From a virus, in IMG/VR virus record IMGVR_UViG_3300033146_001215, positions 1 to 35,924 of that record: a stretch of DNA of 35,924 nt; one strand, 5' to 3'. Position 1 is the first letter of the stretch, and every line of letters starts with the position of its first letter. A program made the position numbers and the translations under genes. Positions 16,919-24,311 of the stretch are shown piece by piece. The notes beneath the pieces are model-generated. The model had not been told where the DNA came from and made no database searches. It saw nothing but the letters and a program-made list of their open reading frames with translations.

Positions 16919-17349
16919 TATAAACTATCTACATTCTGCATCTGAATAGTTATATTGTAACCATCAAGGTTGCCATCAAATTCATTGATAGCCTCCTTTA
17001 ATTCGCAAGTGTTTATTGAGTAGTTGTTATCACAATTTGCCTGAGAGCAAATCTTATCCGCCATTGTTTCCAAAGGTCTTATTCTGTCAATATATTTTTT
17101 ATCCTTATATTCTTCATTCATCTTTGAAAGCACTCCTATGAAAACAAGTATCTCATAAGTTTCTGATGCGTTCTTGCTGGTTGACCAAGGGGTTTTACGC
17201 TTTACAATCGGAGCTAAATACATAACTGTTTTTCCTGATAGGTCTATAAGGTTGCTTTGCACGTTCTGATAATCTTTAACTCCGTAATAGAATTCAAGAC
17301 CGTTCGCCTGAGCTACATTTTGAAAAATATCGTAAACATCTGCTATCAT
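16918..17349 (-). CDS. Putative tail terminator / neck protein
   Basis: 143 residues: an N-terminal helix (MIADVYDIFQNVAQANG), strands, then a helix with IRPLETMADKICSQA and a final NITIQMQNVDSL strand. The layout and position, first gene of the late unit and just before the gp10-like gene, fit a tail terminator, but no named family is recognised. It follows a perfect -7 element TATCTTTG and an A-rich leader (AAAATTACAGCAAA), so it is probably the first gene transcribed from the late promoter. Confidence 0.5.
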   Translation of the reverse strand: MIADVYDIFQNVAQANGLEFYYGVKDYQNVQSNLIDLSGKTVMYLAPIVKRKTPWSTSKNASETYEILVFIGVLSKMNEEYKDKKYIDRIRPLETMADKICSQANCDNNYSINTCELKEAINEFDGNLDGYNITIQMQNVDSL

Positions 17350-17368
17350 TTTGCTGTAATTTTGTTAT

Positions 17369-17395
17369 CAAAGATATGATATAATTTGTTGAAAA
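17369..17395 (-). promoter_or_regulatory. Putative late promoter (perfect -7, weak -33)
   Basis: On the minus strand TATCTTTG (17376 down to 17369) matches the Bacteroidota -7 consensus TAnnTTTG exactly. About 20 bases upstream lies only the T-tract of the preceding terminator (TTTT in place of TTTG), so the -33 match is partial. That could mean a requirement for an activator or altered polymerase. It lies 20 bases before the first late gene and directly after terminator 17392-17426, so it is the only visible promoter for the 17 kb late block. Confidence 0.55.
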
Positions 17396-17426
17396 AAAAG
17401 CAACTCTACTATTTTTCAGAGTTGCT
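17392..17426 (-). terminator. Strong intrinsic terminator ending the terminase unit
   Basis: Minus strand: AGCAACTCT, 10-base loop GAAAAATAGT, AGAGTTGCT (nine paired bases), then eight T residues. The loop contains the TAG stop of the small membrane protein gene, so coding sequence runs into the hairpin. It separates the modification/terminase unit from the virion operon. Confidence 0.9.
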
Positions 17427-17612
17427 CGCTAAACCGACAATGTGTTTTAAAACATCATCACGAGCTTTTCTAAATATTAAAATTGAGATAGAAAGCTGTT
17501 GTCGGTTATCTTTTACCTCCTGTATAAACATCTCCACGTCGGTACAAATACTTGCATCAAGAAAAATAATTGCACTCAGGCAAAGAAACAGTATGTATAA
17601 TGTAATAATCAA
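17409..17612 (-). CDS. Small single-span membrane protein (67 aa)
   Basis: 67 residues with an N-terminal hydrophobic segment (LIITLYILFLCLSAIIFL, about 1-18) followed by a polar helical tail. It starts with TTG that overlaps the previous TGA (TTGA), and AAAAGG lies a few bases upstream. No internal ATG would keep the membrane segment. Its stop lies in the loop of the terminator. Being alone at the end of the terminase operon and having a membrane anchor, it could be a lysis protein (holin or regulator) or a small membrane-active phage protein. No family is recognised. Confidence 0.6.
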   Translation of the reverse strand: MIITLYILFLCLSAIIFLDASICTDVEMFIQEVKDNRQQLSISILIFRKARDDVLKHIVGLASNSEK

Positions 17613-17908
17613 TACCTTTTATTGTAGTTTTTAGGATTGTATTTGTGTTTTATATCTTTATGAACCTTATCGTGACACTTTCCGCAAAGCAATAACAGTT
17701 TATCCAAATGTTCCAGCTCGTGGCCTCTGATACTTTTACCATTTGCGAAGTATGTTAAGTGATGGACTTCTAAATACAAAATAGAGCCACAAATTTTGCA
17801 AGCTCTATCTCGTGCAATTACTCTCATTCTAACCTCTTTCCAATATCCATCGTTCAGGCTGTGAGTGTATTTGCTTTTTCTACCTCGTTTATGACTTAAT
17901 CGGCTCAT
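17609..17908 (-). CDS. HNH endonuclease
   Basis: 99 residues with a complete HNH signature: CKIC (Cys37, Cys40), LEVHHL (His49-His50), then a spacer to LLLLCGKCHDKVH (Cys75, Cys78, His83). The N-terminus is basic (RKSKYTHSLNDGYWK). HNH proteins next to terminase genes are known in HK97-type phages, where they assist the terminase in DNA cleavage during packaging. The position here, three genes after the large terminase, is compatible. ATG start, overlapping the upstream gene by 20 bases. Confidence 0.85.
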   Translation of the reverse strand: MSRLSHKRGRKSKYTHSLNDGYWKEVRMRVIARDRACKICGSILYLEVHHLTYFANGKSIRGHELEHLDKLLLLCGKCHDKVHKDIKHKYNPKNYNKRY

Positions 17909-18584
17909 CTTTTTTTGGTCTGCCTCTGCCTCTTGATTTATCTTTTGTTTCTTCTTTCTTCTCCTCAGATTTTTCGGCTGATTTTTTAACCTTTGTTTTT
18001 TCTTGCTTCTTGAACCAAGCTGTTAGACCATCTTTTGCAATTACATCAAATACCTCATCATTTGAGCTCATCGCATTGTATAAATCCAGTCTTTCATTAT
18101 CAGGTATTTCAACCACCTTGACAAGTTTAATCTGCTTATCAACGTATGTATAATAAAAGTAATGATTATTAACAGCAATTCCCCAAGTGTATTTTTCATC
18201 TAAGTCTATTGGAGTATTGCCTTTTCTAACCTCGTGAGCAAGTGCTTTTACTTTTAACATATTGGCTGATACCATTTCCTGAGCTTCCTGCAATTTTCTT
18301 TTCGCTCTTTCAAACTCTGTTTTAGCTTCCTGCAACTCTTTTTCTAATATTGGCAACTGATGTTCCAATAATTCGGAGTAATCTTTCCTTAAATTTTCAA
18401 TCTCAATAGGGTCAAGAAATCTCAATCCTGTTACCTTTTCACCGACAGCCACAAAATTTGAATGAACAAACTTAGTTGCCTCATCGCCTGTTTTGAATTC
18501 TTTTAAGAAATGTTCAGGTGCTTCAATCCCTGTTTTCCCTGTTACATCAAACTTGATGTATAACGGTCTGTAATCTGCTTCCAT
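17889..18584 (-). CDS. Unknown, coiled coil with C-terminal AT-hook-like tail
   Basis: 231 residues. Residues about 75-118 form a heptad-rich coiled coil (HQLPILEKELQEAKTEFERA...). Residues about 130-200 form a mixed domain. The last 35 residues are highly charged (Lys/Glu) and contain RGRGRPKK near residue 219, the core of the minor-groove-binding AT-hook. The gene lies between terminase and HNH. A DNA-contacting packaging or virion protein is possible, but the AT-hook may be incidental in a Lys/Arg tail. ATG start, 36 bases after the previous gene. Confidence 0.6.
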   Translation of the reverse strand: MEADYRPLYIKFDVTGKTGIEAPEHFLKEFKTGDEATKFVHSNFVAVGEKVTGLRFLDPIEIENLRKDYSELLEHQLPILEKELQEAKTEFERAKRKLQEAQEMVSANMLKVKALAHEVRKGNTPIDLDEKYTWGIAVNNHYFYYTYVDKQIKLVKVVEIPDNERLDLYNAMSSNDEVFDVIAKDGLTAWFKKQEKTKVKKSAEKSEEKKEETKDKSRGRGRPKKDEPIKS

Positions 18585-18620
18585 AATAAAAAGTTTAAAT
18601 TTATAAAGTAATCAAAATAT

Positions 18621-19262
18621 TTACTTTCTTTTCTTCAAAATTATTTCATTTAAAGCACGTTCGTAATCTCTAAGGTCTTGATTTTTCAATCGTTTTGCAA
18701 TAACCTCTTTATACTTCCTTTCATAAGCTTCATCTATTGTAATATTCCAGCTTTGAGCAATATCCTCAGCAAGTATCATATTACTGTATCGGCTGAGGTT
18801 TTCAATTCCTGCTCGTGTTTCATCTGAGCTTACTGCATTCTTAAAATTCTTCTCCTCAAAAGCTTTGAGCCTTTCCATTTCTTTCTCAATAAAATTGTAT
18901 AAAGCAAATACTTCATAAATTGATTTTCTGCTAAGCTTTTTAAGGTTGATTTTACTCTCAGAATATATCTCAATTAGGTCCAGCAAATCAACTTTCTTTG
19001 TATCAATAGAGCTAAGAGCAATAATTGTACTCCATTTAAGCTCAAATATACTACTCAATATTACTTTCCGCTTGCGTGTCAGCTTTAATTCCTTTTTTGC
19101 GGTTGTGTATTTGCATAGAGTAAAATAATACGGCAAATCGCCTATTTTATCAATTTGATTATATTTGTAATTTTTGACCTTAAACTTAAATTTGATTGTT
19201 TCAAGGTATGATGTTACGATACGTCTCGAAAACCTTATAACTATATTTGTTCTTTGCTTCAT
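18621..19262 (-). CDS. Unknown protein after the large terminase, 213 aa
   Basis: 213 residues, strongly basic, mostly helical, no membrane segment. The C-terminal part (AEDIAQSWNITIDEAYERKYKEVIAKRL, about 170-197) recalls the 'iA...g.t.de...' helices of tail assembly chaperones, but no other evidence supports that. The start codon overlaps the terminase stop (ATGA). Position between terminase and HNH suggests a packaging or assembly helper. Function unknown. Confidence 0.55.
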   Translation of the reverse strand: MKQRTNIVIRFSRRIVTSYLETIKFKFKVKNYKYNQIDKIGDLPYYFTLCKYTTAKKELKLTRKRKVILSSIFELKWSTIIALSSIDTKKVDLLDLIEIYSESKINLKKLSRKSIYEVFALYNFIEKEMERLKAFEEKNFKNAVSSDETRAGIENLSRYSNMILAEDIAQSWNITIDEAYERKYKEVIAKRLKNQDLRDYERALNEIILKKRK

Positions 19263-20563
19263 CTTCTTACTGTTACCGATGCATAACTAATTGAATATTC
19301 AAAATACATTCGCATCATTAACGTATCTGAAAAGTCAGGAGAGTAACCAAGTATTTCTTTCATTTTATCTTTTGGTATTATCCTCCTTTTACCATCTTTG
19401 TCAATATCTTTTTGCTTGACAACTCCAAGCTCCTCAATTATCCTTTGAGTATGTTCCGTTTCGCATATTGTTACCTCACGGTTTGCAATCTTATCTGATA
19501 AAACGAAATAGCATTGACTTTTAAGGTTTGCATAATTCTCTCCATTCTTTGCAGAGCTACCGTTCACAAATCCTTTGCAACCTAAATAATCAACGACACC
19601 ACCACCGACACCATCATCATCTACAACAATTTTAAACAGCGGAACATTGTATCTATCCCTTATCAAGTTTACTCTATTGACAACCTCATTTACTTTGCTT
19701 GTTTCCATTGTATCAATAAGCACAACATCAAGACCATTCCATAACATTATAACAGTATAGTCAGAGCCTTTTCGTGCTACATCGCAACTGATATAATAGT
19801 CCTTTGTATCTTCATTTAGAGTGTAATCATCAAAGCAATACAGTATATCTTGATACTCAAACAGCTTTGCAATATCATCATCATACTCCCAGTTCCCATA
19901 CAGCAAGCGTTCCTTTTCTTTTGGTTTTAGCTTGTTAAGGTTGCGGATATAGTGTTTTGATATTTTTGGGTTGTCTGTTACCAATGAAGCAAGAAACTTC
20001 CTGTAATCTTTGATTGTGCCGTTTTTGTCAGGCTGATAAAACTCTCTATAAGTCCAATTCTTAGATGGGTTGCAAGTGTATAAGGTTTTTGGGATAAGAT
20101 TATTCTCATCAAGCTTGTATCTAATTCTACTACCTAAAATATCTTTTGCTTTTTCTGTTATCTGATTGGCTTCATCTACAAAAGCACCTGTGATTTCAAG
20201 TGAGCCTAAGTTGTCAAATTCAGGGTCTGATGGATAATAAAATAAATCTCTAAGAAATATCTCACTACCATTGAATAATTGAATAAGTCCTGATTGTCTG
20301 TTTAGTTTATAGTCAATATTGGCTCTCAATCCTTGCATTTTAGCCACTTCAAAGAATGTCCTTACAGTTGTGTCGTACAAAGATTTAAGCTTTGCTCTAC
20401 CTATTAGCCAGCGTGTTCCTTTGTATTTTAGAGCCATCTTTAAAATCCAAAACGAGCCGAGTACTGACTTGCCTCCGCCAGCACCACCACCGAATAAAAG
20501 CTCCTCAGTTGTACAATCTTCAAGATACCTTAATGCGACAGTTTGCTTATAGGTTAATTTCAT
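19259..20563 (-). CDS. terL: Terminase large subunit
   Basis: 434 residues, the packaging motor. ATPase domain: Walker A GGGAGGGKS (25-33), Walker B ITGAFVDEA (124-132, Asp130-Glu131). A coupling motif TCNPSKNW (163-170) lies after them. C-terminal nuclease domain, RNase H fold: DVARKGSD (Asp261, Asp268), VVDDDGVGGG (about 314-322) and SPDFSDTLMM (Asp410, Asp413) as likely metal ligands. All expected motifs are intact and in order, and length is normal. It starts directly after the small subunit stop and ends overlapping the next gene (ATGA). Confidence 0.96.
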   Translation of the reverse strand: MKLTYKQTVALRYLEDCTTEELLFGGGAGGGKSVLGSFWILKMALKYKGTRWLIGRAKLKSLYDTTVRTFFEVAKMQGLRANIDYKLNRQSGLIQLFNGSEIFLRDLFYYPSDPEFDNLGSLEITGAFVDEANQITEKAKDILGSRIRYKLDENNLIPKTLYTCNPSKNWTYREFYQPDKNGTIKDYRKFLASLVTDNPKISKHYIRNLNKLKPKEKERLLYGNWEYDDDIAKLFEYQDILYCFDDYTLNEDTKDYYISCDVARKGSDYTVIMLWNGLDVVLIDTMETSKVNEVVNRVNLIRDRYNVPLFKIVVDDDGVGGGVVDYLGCKGFVNGSSAKNGENYANLKSQCYFVLSDKIANREVTICETEHTQRIIEELGVVKQKDIDKDGKRRIIPKDKMKEILGYSPDFSDTLMMRMYFEYSISYASVTVRR

Positions 20564-20995
20564 TTATTCTTTATCTTTTACCTCATCAATATTATCAATA
20601 TCATTCTCAGGTTCGTAAGTTTTTTCCTCTATCCAATTTATAACCGTACCTGTATTTTCAACCTCCGTTTTTTCAACATAACCTCGTTTTTTCCCTTTGG
20701 TTTTTAAGTGAAATATCACGCTTGCAGTGTCAGGTCGCATCAGCCAGCCATCAAAGTTGCCATTTTTATCAAATTTTGGTATTCCTTTTCTTAAAACTCG
20801 GAGTGTTTCTTCGCTATCATCTAAATCAGCCTCCTGCAAATCTTCAACATCAATCTCAAACTGATTATCGTCCTCTATCCAAAGGTAAAAAGTACGTCTT
20901 GAAATGCCTATCGCGTTGCAAGTTTTACTGATGTTATAGTTCTTTTTCGGATATGTTTCTAAAAAGAGTGCTTTTTTTTGTGAAGTTTTGTGCAT
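20564..20995 (-). CDS. terS: Terminase small subunit
   Basis: 143 residues from the ATG at 20995 (a TTG at 21058 would add 21 basic residues). The first 45 residues carry a helix-turn-helix of the phage DNA-binding type: KKNYNISKTCNAIGISRRTFYLWIEDD (about 17-43). A helical segment follows, then a distinctive middle with PDTASVIFHLKTKGKKRGYVEK (about 88-109) and an acidic C-terminus that may contact the large subunit. Such proteins select the packaging site and are the usual partner immediately upstream of the large terminase, as here. Two 14-bp direct repeats flank its start codon. Confidence 0.82.
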   Translation of the reverse strand: MHKTSQKKALFLETYPKKNYNISKTCNAIGISRRTFYLWIEDDNQFEIDVEDLQEADLDDSEETLRVLRKGIPKFDKNGNFDGWLMRPDTASVIFHLKTKGKKRGYVEKTEVENTGTVINWIEEKTYEPENDIDNIDEVKDKE

Positions 20996-21008
20996 TTTGT
21001 GAAGTTTT
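20976..21008. repeat. Two 14-bp direct repeats at the small terminase start
   Basis: TTTTGTGAAGTTTT occurs at 20976-20989 and again at 20995-21008 (plus strand), separated by GTGCA, a 19-bp period. The start codon of the small terminase falls on the repeat boundary. Repeats within or beside the small terminase gene act as packaging or binding sites in several pac phages (e.g. SPP1), and could alternatively be an autoregulatory operator. No other copy was noticed in the window. Confidence 0.6.
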
Positions 21009-21080
21009 ATTTTTTTGTTTTCCCTGTGAGCCAACCTGACTAATTGTTTGTTTCCCAAAGAATTACAAAATCGGTTATTT

Positions 21081-21725
21081 TTACTTAATATTATACTTTT
21101 TCCTTAACAGAATTTGTTGTTTTGCCTCCCAAGCTTTTTTATACTCAACATTCTCAAAAAGCTTTGAAAATCCTGTAATATGTTTAAGTCTGACGAGTTC
21201 CTCTGCTTCCATACCAAGCTCATTGCAAATATCTTCATCTTTCCAGCCGTTATCAAGCATTGAATAAACCATCGAGGCCATACCATTAATTGAGTGTTTT
21301 CCTCTTGCTCTATTATGCCTCACGGTTGAAGCCATTCGGTCATTTATATCTTTATCGATAACAACAATCGGCAACTTTCCTTTGTTTCTTTCGAGAATAT
21401 CAGGATTGCTCAATGCCGTAAAGTATCTATGAAAACCATCTACGATAATATACTTATCAATTTTATCATCATAGATTGTTACAATCGGCTGAGTATATCC
21501 ATCGTGTTTTATTGAGGTATAAAGCAATTTCATTTCTACTTTTGCAACTGAGTTCGGATTGTAGTCATTTGCCTGTATTCTTTCGATAGGTTGCCAAAGT
21601 ACATTATCAATCGGTTGCTCTTTTAATGGAGAAACTTCATTGATTGCTTTCCTCAATTCAGATATTACTTTCAACTTATCATCTGAGCTATTAATAAGCT
21701 CCTGTATTTCTTTTGTTAATTTCAT
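21081..21725 (-). CDS. ParB-like protein paired with PAPS-reductase-like protein (IbrB-like)
   Basis: 214 residues. The ParB/Srx-type N-terminal domain spans about 40-145, with NPNSV near 56, GYTQPI (76-81), VDGFHRYFTAL (95-105, the ParB G-x-x-R motif region) and TVRHNRARGKH (134-144, the second conserved ParB block). A helical region with DICNELGMEAEELVRLKHITGF (165-186) could be a DNA-binding helix-turn-helix. It overlaps the upstream PAPS-reductase-like gene by 4 bases (ATGA), an arrangement known from E. coli IbrA/IbrB and many phages. Likely a nucleotide-binding or nuclease-like partner. Its exact reaction is not established. Confidence 0.82.
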   Translation of the reverse strand: MKLTKEIQELINSSDDKLKVISELRKAINEVSPLKEQPIDNVLWQPIERIQANDYNPNSVAKVEMKLLYTSIKHDGYTQPIVTIYDDKIDKYIIVDGFHRYFTALSNPDILERNKGKLPIVVIDKDINDRMASTVRHNRARGKHSINGMASMVYSMLDNGWKDEDICNELGMEAEELVRLKHITGFSKLFENVEYKKAWEAKQQILLRKKYNIK

Positions 21726-22897
21726 CTTTGATTATTTAATTCTTCCTCAATATAAGTGTTTCCGTTTTTATGCAACTCAGATAGTTTCATTTTACCTGTT
21801 TTCCATTTTTTATATTCGTTTACCTTTGGCGACCTCATAAAGTTGCCAATTTTAGTAAAGAAATAATCGTTTGTAAGTATGCTATTGATACAAACCTTAT
21901 CAAGAGCCATTGCAATACTTTTGCCTGTGTATATCTCATCTATCGCCTTGAATTTAGCTCTAAAAATATCACGTTTATCCTCCTTGATTAAATTCTCTAA
22001 TAAATGGTTGCGATACTCTCTCCAATCTTTAAACATAGGAGGTAATTCTTTTGGTATAAAAAACTGCTCTTTGTTTAATTGACCAGCCGTATTTATTCCA
22101 TCCATTCGTTTAACAATTCTGTTCCAAGTTTCAGGCTCTACCTCCTGCAAATAAAATAAATCATTTATTGCTGTTTCGTGATGGAAGTTTGATACTCTCA
22201 TTCGTTGAAGTTGCACACCATTTTGATACATCAAATCATACACTTTGCAATACTTAATATCATTATCGTAAATGTATTTCCAAATATCGGTATAACTCCA
22301 ATCATACAAAGGATAAAATGTATAATGACCGAGCTTTTCATTTAGCTTTTTTCCGTATGTGATATGCTTATACGTTGCCTGTGATGTTAGTCCGATGCTT
22401 CGTCTTGGACTTTCTTCTGCTCTTACTCCTGATAAATAGCAAGTTTTTTGTTCAGGATATGTTACCTCAACAAACTTAGTAAACATTTCGCCAAACCTGT
22501 CTGTTCCGTAAATGTTTTCTTTAATAGCAATATCATCTTTTTGATGTATCCATTTATCGCTTTCTTTTTTATCCCAGCAATATAACCAATCCTCAGTATG
22601 TGATGTTGCATTGAATAGCTTAATCGGTATCTGTAACCATAAAGGCTCGACACGTTCATCATACATAACTGAGCGAACATAATCAATTACCATCTGCCAC
22701 TCTGCCTCTTGGTCTAAAAACATAACTTTTAGAGGCAACCTGTTTCGTTTTTCTGCTATTTCAAGAGCCAAATTTAGAACTGCAGTACTGTCTTTACCTC
22801 CACTAAATCCGACAATAACATTATCAAACTCATCAAACAAATATTCTATTCGTTTAATTGCCTCTACATAAACATTAGTTTTTAGATAGTATCTCAT
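21722..22897 (-). CDS. PAPS-reductase-like PP-loop protein (IbrA-like, DUF3440 type)
   Basis: 391 residues. The N-terminal PP-loop is SGGKDST (32-38), which binds the phosphate of an adenylated intermediate. The second motif FLDQEAEW (60-67) and the CYLSGVRAEESPRR block (153-166) match the phosphoadenosine phosphosulfate reductase family (COG3969). It ends with a helical DUF3440-type region. Known relatives are E. coli IbrA (a transcription regulator) and the DndC sulfur-transfer protein of phosphorothioation. Here it is the core of a five-gene block with two methyltransferases and two ParB-like proteins, suggesting nucleobase or backbone modification, but the reaction is unproven. Overlaps both neighbours (ATGA). 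Confidence 0.86.
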   Translation of the reverse strand: MRYYLKTNVYVEAIKRIEYLFDEFDNVIVGFSGGKDSTAVLNLALEIAEKRNRLPLKVMFLDQEAEWQMVIDYVRSVMYDERVEPLWLQIPIKLFNATSHTEDWLYCWDKKESDKWIHQKDDIAIKENIYGTDRFGEMFTKFVEVTYPEQKTCYLSGVRAEESPRRSIGLTSQATYKHITYGKKLNEKLGHYTFYPLYDWSYTDIWKYIYDNDIKYCKVYDLMYQNGVQLQRMRVSNFHHETAINDLFYLQEVEPETWNRIVKRMDGINTAGQLNKEQFFIPKELPPMFKDWREYRNHLLENLIKEDKRDIFRAKFKAIDEIYTGKSIAMALDKVCINSILTNDYFFTKIGNFMRSPKVNEYKKWKTGKMKLSELHKNGNTYIEEELNNQR

Positions 22898-23520
22898 TTA
22901 CTTAACCTTTTTATTGTTTTATTTAATCGTGCCTCGTTTAACTCATTGCCGATAAACTTCATTCCGTTATCAATAGCTATCTGAGCAGTATATCCCATTC
23001 CACAGCAAGGGTCAATTATTGTTTTTCCTTTGCCAGCGAAAGGCTTCATTACTTGCACCAACGTATTGTAACCATAAGTATCAGTTACACTTTTGATATA
23101 GCTTTCCGATATGTTTATTTTACGCTTTCCGAACAGATGTAAGTCCAAAGGTCGAAGCTTTCCGCCTCCTTGATACCTGAGCTTTATTGTTCCGTTGTCA
23201 ACGAGGTTATGTTTTTTAGCGAGTGCCTTGATTTCATCGTGCCATTTTTCTCCATACTCAATAAAGATATGCTCCTTAACATACTTTTCAGCTATGCTAA
23301 AAATTTTATCTAAAAAGCTATCTAAATTTACATCGTTTGGATTGGCTCCTGTCATTTTCTTATTCATAGTTTGCCAATATTTCAAATTACCAACACCCCA
23401 AGGAGGGTCGCTATACATTACATCAACCATTTCACCCTGCATCAACTCATCAAAATCAGCAAGCATTAAATCAGAGTGCATTACTCTATGTATTCCGATA
23501 TTCTTAATTTTCTGTTTCAT
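22894..23520 (-). CDS. DNA N6-adenine or N4-cytosine methyltransferase (beta-type)
   Basis: 208 residues. The catalytic DPPW is at 38-41, and the S-adenosylmethionine-binding DPCCGMG is at 170-176 near the C-terminus. This order (catalytic motif first) is that of beta-class amino-methyltransferases, and DPPW indicates amino-group methylation. The protein is shorter than most and has little room for a separate target-recognition domain. It may methylate phage DNA within the cassette. Ends in the next gene's start (ATGA overlap). Confidence 0.85.
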   Translation of the reverse strand: MKQKIKNIGIHRVMHSDLMLADFDELMQGEMVDVMYSDPPWGVGNLKYWQTMNKKMTGANPNDVNLDSFLDKIFSIAEKYVKEHIFIEYGEKWHDEIKALAKKHNLVDNGTIKLRYQGGGKLRPLDLHLFGKRKINISESYIKSVTDTYGYNTLVQVMKPFAGKGKTIIDPCCGMGYTAQIAIDNGMKFIGNELNEARLNKTIKRLSK

Positions 23521-23522
23521 CG

Positions 23523-24311
23523 TTATTTATTTATAGTTACGATTGTATAATTACCAAATTCACGACCTGTTTTTTGAGCTGATACACGAATGTTTATTGT
23601 TTCATCAATATTCAATTCCGTATGTGTTATAGGAATATAAGTTTCATTGAAAAACATAAGATACATAACTCCATTTTCCGAGAGCATATCATTTAATTTA
23701 GTAATATCAGCTCTGTTAAAATAACTCGGAGAGCCGTACAATGAAATAATAGTATCAAACTGCTCAGTACTATAAAAATCTTCGGCTGAACAATTAACAA
23801 ATTCATTGTCAGGATAAAGCTGTTTAGCTTTGTTTATCATACCATCTGATATATCGAAGCCAATATACTTATCAGGTTTTATGTAGTCAAGAGCCAAGCC
23901 GAAACCACAGCCAGCATCCAAAACACTTCCCTGTATGTTGAGTTGTTCAAACAATTCCTTATCCTCCTGCACGTATTTAGGGTTTTCAAAGAATTTATAA
24001 TACTCATCAGTGATGTTGTCGTATTGTGAAGCGTAAACGGTTTTAGCTCTATTTAATATAATGGTATGCCATTTACCGTTTAAGTCGATAGGCTCTCCCA
24101 TAGTCCAATATAAATGACCATTTATGTTTAACCCGACATAGTTTCTACCTCCGTAATTGTAAACTTTGCCAAACCTCCTGATAAAGCCAACAAAATAAAT
24201 GAAATCATCATTATTATCCTTACTTCTCCTTATGTAAGAGTGAGGATTTGATGGCATCGTTTTAGCGAATATCCATTTGTTATTTTTTATTGTTTTGATT
24301 ATTCTTTTCAT
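23523..24311 (-). CDS. Class I methyltransferase with N-terminal phage-specific domain
   Basis: 262 residues. The N-terminal domain of about 90 residues (WIFAKTMPSNPHSYIRRSK ... LYWTMGEPIDL ... TIILNRA) is a conserved module I recognise from phage methyltransferase-like proteins. A class I Rossmann fold follows: SVLDAGCGFG (129-138) is motif I and IGFDISDGMINKA (150-162) motif II, then an acidic strand FVNCSAEDF. The acceptor cannot be read; DNA-modification context makes a nucleobase likely, but a protein or metabolite is possible. TAATG overlap with the previous gene. Confidence 0.8.
   Translation of the reverse strand: MKRIIKTIKNNKWIFAKTMPSNPHSYIRRSKDNNDDFIYFVGFIRRFGKVYNYGGRNYVGLNINGHLYWTMGEPIDLNGKWHTIILNRAKTVYASQYDNITDEYYKFFENPKYVQEDKELFEQLNIQGSVLDAGCGFGLALDYIKPDKYIGFDISDGMINKAKQLYPDNEFVNCSAEDFYSTEQFDTIISLYGSPSYFNRADITKLNDMLSENGVMYLMFFNETYIPITHTELNIDETINIRVSAQKTGREFGNYTIVTINK

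Noticed and set aside
17386-17634. Plus-strand open frame over the terminator and 67-residue gene
   Set aside because: It crosses the terminator hairpin, has no plus-strand context, and the minus frame has the expected coupled start and membrane segment.
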